Origin: CAZRWD01 sp964603785
GTDB lineage: Bacteria > Fermentibacterota > Fermentibacteria > Fermentibacterales > Fermentibacteraceae
DNA: 64,000 bases
Direction of reading: 5' to 3'
NCBI GenBank assembly: GCA_964603785.1
Contig: CAZRWD010000004.1
Location: 62,001-126,000 of the forward strand
Shown here: positions 8,051 to 15,811 of the stretch, piece after piece
Layout: the number at the start of each line of letters is the position of its first letter
How positions within the stretch are numbered: position 1 is the stretch's first letter
Made by a program: the position numbers and the translations under genes
Notes under the pieces: generated by a model
The model's input: the letters and a program-made list of their open reading frames with translations, nothing else
Databases searched by the model: none
What the model was told of the DNA's origin: nothing

Positions 8051-8500
8051 ATGAACATCCGCATGCCGAGCATCAACAGGGTGGTCATCTCGGGGAACCT
8101 CGTGGACGAGCCCAGGACGAACCTCCTCGAGAACGGCACGCACGTTTCGAACTTCCGCATAGCCAGCAGCCAGTCCTACCGGGGCAAAGACGGCGAGATG
8201 CAGCAGAAGACCTGCTTCGTCGACGTCGTGGCCTGGAGGCGCACGGCGGAGCTGGTGGCGGAGTACCTGCGCAAGGGCAGCCCGGTGCTCATCGAGGGAG
8301 AGCTGCAGACCAGCCAGTGGCAGGCCCAGGACGGCAGCCCGAGGAGCCGCCTGGAGATCCTCGCCCGCCGGGTGCAGTTCCTGGAGCGCCCGGGCCAGCG
8401 GGCGGAGGCGCAGCCCGCAGCCCGCGAGGAGAAGGCCCCCTACACGGCGGCGGACGAGCCGCCCGACGCGGAGCAGGAGTACGACGACATCCCCTTCTGA
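8051..8500 (+). CDS. ssb: Single-stranded DNA-binding protein
   Basis: 149 residues. The N-terminal OB fold is clear (INRVVISGNLVDEPRTNLLENGTHVSNFRIAS, KTCFVDVVAWRRTAELVAEYLRKGSPVLIEGELQT) and the C-terminal tip is acidic-hydrophobic (EYDDIPF), the partner-binding tail of bacterial SSBs. The linker is short (about 40 residues). It lies nine bases after rpsF, in the standard rpsF-ssb-rpsR setting, and precedes a second SSB-like gene. Confidence 0.92.
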   Translation: MNIRMPSINRVVISGNLVDEPRTNLLENGTHVSNFRIASSQSYRGKDGEMQQKTCFVDVVAWRRTAELVAEYLRKGSPVLIEGELQTSQWQAQDGSPRSRLEILARRVQFLERPGQRAEAQPAAREEKAPYTAADEPPDAEQEYDDIPF

Positions 8501-8561
8501 CGGGTCCCGGACGACCGTTCCGGACGCGCCCGGCGCCTTCCCGGAGCTGAACCAGGTCCTG

Positions 8562-8855
8562 ATGACGGGCAGGGTGCTCCAGAAGCACTCCCTCTCCATG
8601 ACCAGGTCCGGGTTCTACGTGCTCGAGCTCGTCCTCGAGGCCGACCCCGGGGCCGGCGGAGGGGATGACGGGAGGTCGGTCAAGATCGATGTCGAACTCT
8701 GGGGCTCCCTGGCGCAGGAGATGGCTCCGCTGCTCGAGAAGGGCTCCGTCCTGCTGGTCGAGGGCAGGCTTGCCAGCAGGGAGTTCGAGGACAGGAACAG
8801 GATCATGAGGCACCGCATGGCCCTGAGGGCCTCGCGGGTCGAGATTGTCAGCTGA
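8562..8855 (+). CDS. Second SSB-like OB-fold protein
   Basis: 97 residues from the first ATG. LMTGRVLQKHSLSMTRSGFYVLELVLE, VKIDVELWGSLAQEMAPLLEKGSVLLVEGRLASREFED and RASRVEI follow the SSB OB-fold plan, but there is no acidic C-terminal tip. The sequence just before the ATG, in frame, encodes ELNQV, which would complete the first beta strand (LNQVLMTGRV). No ATG, GTG or TTG exists there, so a CTG start (8547 or 8559) or a frameshift from ssb is possible. PriB-like or auxiliary SSB roles are conceivable; none is shown. Confidence 0.75.
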   Translation: MTGRVLQKHSLSMTRSGFYVLELVLEADPGAGGGDDGRSVKIDVELWGSLAQEMAPLLEKGSVLLVEGRLASREFEDRNRIMRHRMALRASRVEIVS

Positions 8856-8874
8856 ACGATCGGAGGATGCCGAC

Positions 8875-9123
8875 TTGAACAGGAAGAAGCGCAGCACGGT
8901 AAAGGTCATCAAGAAGAAGAAGTGCAGGTTCTGCACCTCGCCGGACCTCGTCATCTCCTACAAGAACGAGAGGCTCCTCGGGAGATACGTCTCCGACAGG
9001 GGCAAGATCGTCCCCAGGAGGGTCTCGGGCAACTGCGCCAGGCACCAGAGGGCGGTCGCCAGGGCCGTGAAGGTGGCCAGGTTCCTCGCGATCGTCCCCT
9101 ATGTCAGGGAGCACTTCCGGTAG
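8875..9123 (+). CDS. rpsR: 30S ribosomal protein S18
   Basis: 82 residues from a TTG eight bases after CGGAGG. S18 features are NRKKRSTVKVIKKKKCRFC, YKNERLLGRYVSDRGKIVPRRVSGNCARHQRAVARAVKVARFLAIVPY. S18 pairs with S6 on the 30S platform. The CRFC and NCARH cysteines look like the zinc-type (C+) form seen in many bacteria. An ATG eight bases upstream is out of frame and was not used. Confidence 0.95.
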   Translation: MNRKKRSTVKVIKKKKCRFCTSPDLVISYKNERLLGRYVSDRGKIVPRRVSGNCARHQRAVARAVKVARFLAIVPYVREHFR

Positions 9124-9124
9124 G

Positions 9125-10048
9125 GTGAATCCCGAGGGCGGCAGGGCGCCCGGCTCGGCCGGGGCGGGCAGGGCTGTCGCGGCGGGCATCGGCTCGGCGC
9201 TGCTCGGCCTGCACTTCACCGCGGGGGCGGCGGCGGCGGCAGTCGCGAGGCGCAGCCCCGCCGGCGGCATCACCCTCATGATCCTGGCCGGGGCCGTGAC
9301 ATACGTCGCGGGCGGCCTGGAGGGTGTTCTGCTCACCTCGGTGGTGACGGCATGCCTCTTCCGATGCTCTGCGGCCCGGTCGACGCCGGCCGCGTGCGCG
9401 GCGGTCACCGCTTCCGCGAGCGTCCTGGCCTCCGCTGCCAGCCTCCTCGTCGAACCGGGGATCATGGGCATCACCCGTGACGCTCTCGAGGCGCTGACCC
9501 CGATCTACGCGGCTGCCGGGATACCGCAGGGCCAGATGGGCGCCGTGCTGGACACGATAGTGTACCTTTCCCCGGGAATAGGAGCTCTCCAGCTCTCGCT
9601 CGGGGCAATCATGGCAGTCGTCTTCTTCGGGACCGTCTCCAGGGGTGCGCTGGACGCCCGACGGGTCGACGTGAGGCTGGGCCTGGCCCCGGCATGGATG
9701 GTGATAGTCTGCATGGGCGCCTGCCTCCTGGGCCGCCGGGCGGGGCTGCCGCCCGATCTGGTCAGGGCGGCATGCAGCATACTCGTGTTCATGACCGCCC
9801 CGTACGGCGCGGTCGGCATCGCGGTGACGGCCGAGATGCTCAGGGGCAGGCCGTACCTCGTGTTCTTCGCGCTGATGGCGGTCGTGCTGGCCACCCCGGC
9901 GGCCGTCGCGACCCTGGTCGCCGCCGGCCTGTTCGACACCTGGTTCGACTTCAGGTCGCGGATGAGGGCGGCCCGTCAGGGGCCGGAGAGCGGCGGACCA
10001 CCGGGAAACAATGATACAAGGCCCCCCGGGGGGCGAAAGGGAGAATAG
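9125..10048 (+). CDS. DUF2232-like multi-pass membrane protein
   Basis: About 307 residues, starting at a GTG directly after the rpsR stop (an in-frame start at 9101 inside rpsR is also possible). At least seven hydrophobic segments alternate with short polar loops (for example ITLMILAGAVTYVAGGLEGVLL, GALQLSLGAIMAVVFFGTV, PYLVFFALMAVVLATPAAVATLVAAGLF). The final ~25 residues are Gly/Pro/Arg-rich. A DUF2232 membrane protein between rpsR and rplI is a recurring arrangement in bacteria. A transport-like S-component role has been suggested for the family but cannot be read here. Confidence 0.7.
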   Translation: MNPEGGRAPGSAGAGRAVAAGIGSALLGLHFTAGAAAAAVARRSPAGGITLMILAGAVTYVAGGLEGVLLTSVVTACLFRCSAARSTPAACAAVTASASVLASAASLLVEPGIMGITRDALEALTPIYAAAGIPQGQMGAVLDTIVYLSPGIGALQLSLGAIMAVVFFGTVSRGALDARRVDVRLGLAPAWMVIVCMGACLLGRRAGLPPDLVRAACSILVFMTAPYGAVGIAVTAEMLRGRPYLVFFALMAVVLATPAAVATLVAAGLFDTWFDFRSRMRAARQGPESGGPPGNNDTRPPGGRKGE

Positions 10049-10049
10049 G

Positions 10050-10496
10050 ATGAAGGTTCTGCTCAAGACCGATGTGAAGGCGCTGGGAAGGGCCGGCGAG
10101 GTCGTGACCGTCTCCGACGGATATGCCAGGAACTACCTGTTCCCCAGGAATCTCGCGACCGCGGCGGGCGCCTCGGCCGCGAAGGCCGCCGAGCAGTTCA
10201 GGCAGGCCGGGAAGGCCAGGGAGGCCAGGCTGGGCGAGAAGGCCCGTGAGCTGGCCGCGAGGCTCCAGGGCGTCACATGCACGATCTCGTCGCCCGCAGA
10301 CCCCGCGGGGCACCTCTACGGCAGCGTGACAGACAGGGAGATAGCCGACGCGATCTCGGCCGCGGGCGTGGAGGTGGACCGCCGGCAGATCCAGCTCGAC
10401 GAGCACATCAAGTCCCTGGGGGACTTCCGCGTGCCTGTGAGGATACCGGGAGGCGAGCCCGTCGAGGTGTCCGTGAGGATCGTCGGGATCGACTGA
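10050..10496 (+). CDS. rplI: 50S ribosomal protein L9
   Basis: 148 residues. The N-terminal domain is diagnostic (MKVLLKTDVKALGRAGEVVTVSDGYARNYLFPRNLA), followed by an Ala/Arg/Glu-rich connecting helix and the C-terminal RNA-binding domain (LYGSVTDREIADAI, HIKSLGDFRVPVRI). Start ATG behind AAAGGGAGAAT. A self-complementary 14-mer (10021-10034) lies 15 bases before the start, inside the end of the upstream gene, and may affect translation. Its TGA overlaps the tsaD ATG by one base. Confidence 0.95.
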   Translation: MKVLLKTDVKALGRAGEVVTVSDGYARNYLFPRNLATAAGASAAKAAEQFRQAGKAREARLGEKARELAARLQGVTCTISSPADPAGHLYGSVTDREIADAISAAGVEVDRRQIQLDEHIKSLGDFRVPVRIPGGEPVEVSVRIVGID

Positions 10497-11506
10497 TGCT
10501 CATCCTGGCCGTCGAGACATCCTGCGATGACACGGCGGCCGCCGTCCTGGACGGGACGGAGGTCCTGGCCGAGGCGGCCATGGGGCAGACCGTGCACTCG
10601 GGCCTGGGGGGAGTGGTGCCCGAGCTGGCCTCCAGGATGCACCTGGAGGTACTCCCCGGGCTCGTGGCCGGGCTGCTCGGAAGGGCAGGGGTCGCCCTGC
10701 GCGACATCGACGCCGTAGCGGCGACCTGCGGCCCCGGGCTGGTCGGCTCGCTCCTCGTGGGGCTCTCATGGGCGAAGGCCGCGGCCTTCTCAGCCGGAAG
10801 GCCCTTCCTGGGAATCAACCACCTGGCGTCCCACCTGTTCATCCACTACGATGGCCCCTCCTCCCCGGTGCGCTTCCCGGTCGTGGCCCTCCTGGCCTCG
10901 GGAGGCCACACATCCCTGTTCCTCCTGGACTCCTGGCGCTCGACGAGGTTCCTCGGGGGCACCAGGGACGACGCTGCCGGAGAGGCGTTCGACAAGACGG
11001 CCAAGATCCTCGGCCTGGGCTACCCGGGCGGGGCTCTCCTGGACGAGCTGTCCGTGCGGGGAGATCCGCGAGCCGTGTCCCTGCCGTCGCCCCTCGACGA
11101 TCCACGGGAGCCGGAGTTCAGCTTCAGCGGGCTCAAGACCGCCGTCAGGCTCCTCTGGGAGAGGGGGGCCGACCCGGCGGACCTGGCTGCGGGGTTCTCG
11201 GAGACGGTCTCCCGGATACTGGCCTCGAAGCTCCTGGCACAGGCCGGGAGGCATGGAGCCGCCTCCGTCATGACCGCCGGGGGCGTGTCCGCGAACAGCA
11301 GGCTCCGGTCGCGGCTCGCGTCGGAATGCTCGCGGATGGGGCTGGATCTGCTCATGCCCGACAGGCCGTGGGCGACCGACAACGCCGTGATGGTCGGCAG
11401 GGCTGCCGCGGCGGTCCTCGATTCCGACAGGGAAGCCTGCAGTCCCATGTCCTGCAATGCATTCGCGAGATGGTCCGGCGGCGTCCTCGAGCCGCTGTGC
11501 GTCTGA
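10496..11506 (+). CDS. tsaD: tRNA N6-adenosine threonylcarbamoyltransferase
   Basis: 336 residues. TsaD transfers threonylcarbamoyl from TC-AMP to A37 of ANN-decoding tRNAs. Visible family motifs: AVETSCDDTAAAVLDG at the N-terminus, VVPELASRMH, the metal-binding H109 and H113 in NHLASH, ASGGHTSLF, the EAFDKTAKILGLGYPGG loop, FSFSGLKTA and AGGVSANSRLR, ending with DNAVMVGRAA. Full family length. Translationally coupled to rplI by the TGATG overlap. Confidence 0.95.
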   Translation: MLILAVETSCDDTAAAVLDGTEVLAEAAMGQTVHSGLGGVVPELASRMHLEVLPGLVAGLLGRAGVALRDIDAVAATCGPGLVGSLLVGLSWAKAAAFSAGRPFLGINHLASHLFIHYDGPSSPVRFPVVALLASGGHTSLFLLDSWRSTRFLGGTRDDAAGEAFDKTAKILGLGYPGGALLDELSVRGDPRAVSLPSPLDDPREPEFSFSGLKTAVRLLWERGADPADLAAGFSETVSRILASKLLAQAGRHGAASVMTAGGVSANSRLRSRLASECSRMGLDLLMPDRPWATDNAVMVGRAAAAVLDSDREACSPMSCNAFARWSGGVLEPLCV

Positions 11507-11588
11507 TGCGGCCATCCCCTTCCGCATTGCCCGCGGTTATACTCATCCTCCCCGGGGAGGGGGAGGCAGGCCTGGCGGAGCGGCGGAC

Positions 11589-11957
11589 ATGATCAGCCCC
11601 GGCATAGACATGGTGGACATGGAGAGATTCCGCGGCGTGGTGGACAGGCGCGGCATGGCGTTCCTGGAGAGGCTCTTCACTCCCGGCGAGCTGGCCGGGC
11701 GCCCCCGCGTGGAGTCGCTCGCGGGCATGTTCGCGGCCAAGGAGGCCTTCCTGAAGGCCCTGGGCACAGGGCTGTCGGGGGGGGTCTCCTGGCACCAGGT
11801 GGAGGTCGAGAGGAGCGAAGGCCGCGCCCCGGCGATACGGCCCAGCGGGCTGGCCCGCGACATGCTGCGCGGCAGGGAGGCTTCTCTCAGCATCAGCCAC
11901 ACCGGATCGGCGGCAGTGGCCGTCGTGGTGATTGCGGACGGCGGACGGGACCGATGA
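11589..11957 (+). CDS. acpS: Holo-[acyl-carrier-protein] synthase
   Basis: 122 residues starting at an ATG in the gap after tsaD. AcpS moves the 4'-phosphopantetheine of CoA onto acyl carrier protein. Motifs: SPGIDMVDMERF (Mg2+-binding aspartate), RLFTPGEL, GMFAAKEAFLKALGTG and SLSISHTGSAAVAVV. Length is typical of the trimeric AcpS type. Its last four bases overlap the start of nnr (ATGA), a pairing seen in many bacteria. Confidence 0.93.
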   Translation: MISPGIDMVDMERFRGVVDRRGMAFLERLFTPGELAGRPRVESLAGMFAAKEAFLKALGTGLSGGVSWHQVEVERSEGRAPAIRPSGLARDMLRGREASLSISHTGSAAVAVVVIADGGRDR

Positions 11958-13504
11958 ACTGCTGGGTCACCCCCGCCGAGATGGCCGCCTTCGACAGCAG
12001 GACGGCCTCTGCGGGCACCCCGCCGGAGATCCTGATGGAAAGGGCCGGTCAGGCGGTTGCGGACACCGCCCTGCGGATGCTCGGAGGCTCCCGGGGGCCG
12101 GTAGTCGTATTCTGCGGCCCCGGCAACAACGGCGGTGACGGGTTCGTGGCCGCACGCCTCCTCAGGAGCAGGGGCGTCGACGTGAAGGCCGTGCTGGCCT
12201 CGGACTCGCCCTCCGGCATCGGGCACCTCTGCATGAGGAACCTGGTGAGGTACAGGGACGAGGGAGGGGACATCGCCTCGCTCGAGCAGCTCCGCGGGCT
12301 TCCGGAGGGCACGGCCCTGGGCATGGACGCCCTTCTGGGAACCGGGTTCCACGGACAGGCGGGAGGAGCGGTGGCTGCCTGCCTCGGGCTCCTCGCTCGC
12401 TGCCCCCGGATCCTGGCCGTGGACACGCCGACCGGGGTCGACGGTTCCTCGGGTGATGCCGACCCCCTCACTGTCCCGGCCTCCGTGACCGTCACGCTCG
12501 CCGCTCCCAAGCTGGGCCTGCTCGTGCCTCCGGGATGCGGGTTCGCGGGTGCGGTCTTCACTGCGGACATAGGCGTCGAGACTGATGACAGGATGGACAG
12601 GATGGTGCTCGACTACGAAGGGGCCGCCCGTCTGCTGCCCCCCCGCCCGGTCGACTCCCACAAGGGGACCTTCGGCAGGGTCATGCTGCTCGGCGGGTCC
12701 GAGGACATGCCCGGGGCGGCCCTGCTCATGGCCGCCGGGGCGCTGCGCGCCGGAAGCGGTCTCGTCCGGCTCTTCGTCCCCTATCCGGCCGCCCCGCTCG
12801 TCGCCGGCAGGATCCCGGAGGTCATCTGCGGCTACTTCCTTCCCGGCGACGTGACCTCGCTGCCCGACCCGTCGGGGTTCTCGTGCCTGGCGATCGGTCC
12901 GGGCATGGGCAGGGGCCCGGACACGGGCAAGATAGTCAGGCACGTGCTCTCCAACTGGCACATTCCGGCAGTGGTCGATGCGGACGCGCTGAACGTGCTC
13001 TCCGGTTCCATCGGGGAGCTGGCCCTGAGGAAGGGGCCCCTCGTGCTCACACCCCATGCCGGCGAGCTCCTGAGGCTGGCGGAGCGCGGGGACGGGAGCA
13101 GGGAGGATCTCTGGGAGATGGCCGGGGTGCTCTCGAAGGCCACCGGCGCGACCATCCTCCTCAAGGGCCGGCCGAGCGTCGTGTTCGGCCCCGACGGCCG
13201 GAGGATGCTCGTCCCGGTGGGGAACAGCGGGCTCGCCACGGGCGGCTCCGGAGACGTGCTCACGGGCATCGTGGCATCGCTCCTCGGGCAGGGGCTCGCC
13301 CCGTTCGAGGCCGCCGCCCTGGGGGCCTTCCTCCTGGGCTCCGCGGCCGACATCGCCGCAGCTCGCTCGTCGGCCAGGTCTCTGCTTCCGAGCGATGTCG
13401 CCGACACCCTCGGAACGGTCTACTCGTTCCTCGAGTCGGGGCCCCCTGCGGGGCTATCGAGGCTCGAGGGGAGGTGGAATGGCAGGCTCTGGGATATCCC
13501 GTGA
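11954..13504 (+). CDS. nnr: Bifunctional NAD(P)HX epimerase/dehydratase
   Basis: 516 residues with two fused domains that repair hydrated NAD(P)H. The N-terminal YjeF epimerase domain (about 1-210) has MERAGQAVADTA, FCGPGNNGGDGFVAARLL and DTPTGVDGSSGDA. The C-terminal ribokinase-like dehydratase (about 225-500) has HKGTFGRVMLLGGS, GPGMGR, VVDADALNVLSG, LTPHAGELLRLA and the NSGLATGGSGDVLTGIVASLLGQG ATP/ADP-binding segment. Overlaps acpS by four bases; the next gene starts inside its 3' end. Confidence 0.95.
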   Translation: MNCWVTPAEMAAFDSRTASAGTPPEILMERAGQAVADTALRMLGGSRGPVVVFCGPGNNGGDGFVAARLLRSRGVDVKAVLASDSPSGIGHLCMRNLVRYRDEGGDIASLEQLRGLPEGTALGMDALLGTGFHGQAGGAVAACLGLLARCPRILAVDTPTGVDGSSGDADPLTVPASVTVTLAAPKLGLLVPPGCGFAGAVFTADIGVETDDRMDRMVLDYEGAARLLPPRPVDSHKGTFGRVMLLGGSEDMPGAALLMAAGALRAGSGLVRLFVPYPAAPLVAGRIPEVICGYFLPGDVTSLPDPSGFSCLAIGPGMGRGPDTGKIVRHVLSNWHIPAVVDADALNVLSGSIGELALRKGPLVLTPHAGELLRLAERGDGSREDLWEMAGVLSKATGATILLKGRPSVVFGPDGRRMLVPVGNSGLATGGSGDVLTGIVASLLGQGLAPFEAAALGAFLLGSAADIAAARSSARSLLPSDVADTLGTVYSFLESGPPAGLSRLEGRWNGRLWDIP

Positions 13505-14045
13505 CGAAGCCCTGGCCATGCTCGAGGAGAGGCTCTCCAACCTCAACCTCCGCAGGCACTGCATGGCCGCCGGCGCGATAATGAGAAGCCTCGCGGAGGA
13601 CCGCGGGGAGGACCCCGAGCTCTGGGAGGTCACCGGCATTCTCCATGACCTCGACTACGAGGAGACGGCCGGGGACCATTCCATGCACGGAGTCGTCACC
13701 GCCCGGACCCTCGAGGGACGGTTGCCGCGGGAGCACGTTCACGCCATACTGTCCCACAATGCCGAGAACAACGGATCCCGCAGGGAGTCCGACCTGGACC
13801 ACCTGCTGGCAGCGGCGGAGTGCGTGACGGGCCTGATAACCGCAACGGCTCTCATCTATCCGGACAGGAGCCTGGCGTCGGTCGAGCCGTCGTCGGTCAT
13901 CAAGAGGATGACCAAGAGCGGATTCGCACGGGCCGTGAACCGCGACGGGATTATGGAGTGCCGCCTGGCGGGCTACGATCTGGACAGGTTCATGGACCTG
14001 TCCCTGCGGGCCATGAAGTCAATATCAGGGGCCCTCGGTCTCTGA
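13479..14045 (+). CDS. HD-domain metal-dependent phosphohydrolase
   Basis: 188 residues from an ATG behind GGGGAGGTGG, overlapping nnr by 26 bases. An HD domain fills residues about 25-130: NLRRHCMAAGAIMRSLA, ILHDLDYEETAGDHSMHGVV (the HD pair and following H), HVHAILSHNAEN. The later part contains SSVIKRMTKSGFARAVNRD. Proteins of this HDIG type hydrolyse phosphate esters or nucleotides; the substrate cannot be inferred. Operon position after nnr suggests a housekeeping role. Confidence 0.8.
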   Translation: MAGSGISRDEALAMLEERLSNLNLRRHCMAAGAIMRSLAEDRGEDPELWEVTGILHDLDYEETAGDHSMHGVVTARTLEGRLPREHVHAILSHNAENNGSRRESDLDHLLAAAECVTGLITATALIYPDRSLASVEPSSVIKRMTKSGFARAVNRDGIMECRLAGYDLDRFMDLSLRAMKSISGALGL

Positions 14046-14067
14046 CAGAAGCGGGGAGGACCGGCGA

Positions 14068-15213
14068 GTGGAAGTCAAGACGGTAGCAGAGAGGCTGGGC
14101 GAACTCCAGCTGCAGGTGTCGAGCATGGCCTTCGCGAGAGGTTCGAGCGGCTATGCTTCGTACCGCACCGACGATGATCCGGGCACCGCGGAGGAGAGGC
14201 TCCGGCAGGCGGCGGCCGTCTCCAGGGCCACCGGGCGCTGCAGGAAGGTGGCGCTGCACTCCCCGGCCGACGTGAGAACCGACGAGGATGCCGCGAAGAT
14301 CTCCCCGCTGCTCAAGGAGTTCGCCCTCGAGTGCAGCTCCTTCTACCCGGACATGTTCACCCCCCGCAAGAGCGGCACGCTCAACCACAGGCTCATGTAC
14401 GGCACCCTCACCAGCCCGCTCAACGAGATAAGGGTGGCCTCGATCAACTTCGTGATACGCTCCATGGAGCTCATGAGGGCCGTAGACTGCCGGCAGCTCG
14501 TCCTCTGGATCCCCGACGGCATCGACTCCCCGGGAGAGAAGAACCTGCCGGACATGCTGGACAGGATCCTCAACGGGCTCAGGCAGATAGGGCTGAACGT
14601 CCGCAAGAGCGAGAACCTCATGCTGGAGTTCCGCCCCTTCGACCCGTCCTTCTGCGCCATGGCCGTGGCGGACTGGGGCACGGCCGCATGGCTCTGCCGC
14701 GAGACCGATCCCTCCTGCAGGGTGATGCTCGACCTCGCGGCGCTGCTGCCGGGCGCGAGCCTCGACAGCATAGTGGTCGCCATGCTCCACCAGAAGATGC
14801 TCGGCAGCATCAGGCTCTCCGACAACCGGCTGTCGCAGGGCGCCCTCCCCGCGGGCACCCTCGACCCCGCCACCCTCTTCCGCTTCTTCGTGAACCTTCT
14901 CCAGGCCGAGGCCGCCGGGCTCTGCGCCATCCGCGGCATGACCTTCGAGATAGGCGTCTGCGCGCGCACGGGAAGCCCGGCGGAGGCCGTGCTGCGCTCG
15001 ATAGAGAACATCGAGGCGGCCTACGCGGCCGCGATGCTCGTGAACCCGGCCGAGCTGGCGGAGCTGCAGGCCAGGCCCGACCTGTACCTGGCGGAGAAGC
15101 TGCTTCAGGATGCGCTGCTGACCGATGTAAGGCCGATGATCAGGGCCTGGCGCGAGCAGAACGGCATCCCCGTGGAACCCTCCGTCTCCCTCAGGGAGGC
15201 CCTGAAGAGCTGA
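14068..15213 (+). CDS. TIM-barrel sugar isomerase (L-rhamnose isomerase-like)
   Basis: 381 residues from a GTG preceded by GGGGAGGA. The sequence follows the xylose-isomerase-like TIM-barrel pattern of the L-rhamnose isomerase group: VALHSPADVRTDEDAAKI, LECSSFYPDMFTP, ASINFVIRSMELMRAVDCRQLVLWIPDGIDSPGEKN, LMLEFRPFDPSF, VMLDLAALLPGA and SIRLSDNRLS, which supply the expected Glu/Asp/His metal ligands. It would interconvert an aldose and ketose; which sugar is not readable. It ends the operon that starts at rpsF and converges on iorB with a 13-base gap. Confidence 0.75.
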   Translation: MEVKTVAERLGELQLQVSSMAFARGSSGYASYRTDDDPGTAEERLRQAAAVSRATGRCRKVALHSPADVRTDEDAAKISPLLKEFALECSSFYPDMFTPRKSGTLNHRLMYGTLTSPLNEIRVASINFVIRSMELMRAVDCRQLVLWIPDGIDSPGEKNLPDMLDRILNGLRQIGLNVRKSENLMLEFRPFDPSFCAMAVADWGTAAWLCRETDPSCRVMLDLAALLPGASLDSIVVAMLHQKMLGSIRLSDNRLSQGALPAGTLDPATLFRFFVNLLQAEAAGLCAIRGMTFEIGVCARTGSPAEAVLRSIENIEAAYAAAMLVNPAELAELQARPDLYLAEKLLQDALLTDVRPMIRAWREQNGIPVEPSVSLREALKS

Positions 15214-15226
15214 GCCCCTCCGGGGG

Positions 15227-15811
15227 TCAGGCCCCGGCGATCTCCCTGCCCCTGGCGAAGGCCTCCAGGTTCGCGGCATGAGCCTTCTCCGGCAGGCGGC
15301 GGCGTATCGCCTCGAGCCAGGCCTCGTGCGGGATGTCGAGGAAGACCGAGGCGGCACCCGCCATCACGGTGTTCAGGACCCTCCTGTCCCCTATCCTGGA
15401 GGCCTCCTCGACCGCGCCCACCCTCAGGAAGTCGACCCCCCTGGCTTCGAGGCCGCTCCAGACGTCCGGGTACTCCGCCTGTCCCGTGCTCACGGTCAGG
15501 GGGACTATCTCCAGGTCGCACACGAGGGCCTTGCCTCCGGGGGCGAGAAAGTGGCTCCACCTGAGGGCCTCGAGCTTCTCCATCGACACGAGCAGGTGGG
15601 CCGTGCCCTCCTCGACCAGGGGGCTGTGGACCCGCGTCCCGTAGCGGACATGGCTCACGACGCTCCCGCCCCTCTGGGCCATCCCGTGGACTTCGCTCTT
15701 CTTCACGTCGCGGCCGGCGATCAGCGCGGCCCCGCCCAGTATCTCGCTGGCGAGGAGTATCCCCTGTCCGCCGGTGCCGCACAGGAGGACGTTCGTCACA
15801 TCAGTTCCCAC
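15227..15811 (-). CDS. iorB: Indolepyruvate:ferredoxin oxidoreductase beta subunit
   Basis: 194 residues from a GTG (15811) behind AGGGAGGAACC. It has the pyruvate-ferredoxin-oxidoreductase gamma-type domain: VTNVLLCGTGGQGILLASEILGGAALIAGRDVKKSEVHGMAQRGGSVVSHVRYG and the C-terminal VLNTVMAGAAS. It partners IorA in converting aryl (or branched) 2-oxoacids and CoA to acyl-CoA, CO2 and reduced ferredoxin. The gene overlaps iorA by 11 bases. Last gene of the ptb-buk-iorA-iorB operon. Confidence 0.93.
   Translation of the reverse strand: MGTDVTNVLLCGTGGQGILLASEILGGAALIAGRDVKKSEVHGMAQRGGSVVSHVRYGTRVHSPLVEEGTAHLLVSMEKLEALRWSHFLAPGGKALVCDLEIVPLTVSTGQAEYPDVWSGLEARGVDFLRVGAVEEASRIGDRRVLNTVMAGAASVFLDIPHEAWLEAIRRRLPEKAHAANLEAFARGREIAGA

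Noticed and set aside
8491..8505. prfB-style programmed frameshift at the end of ssb
   Set aside because: TTC TGA C resembles the prfB site, but the required Shine-Dalgarno-like AGGGGG three bases upstream is absent; retained only as a weak alternative in the findings.
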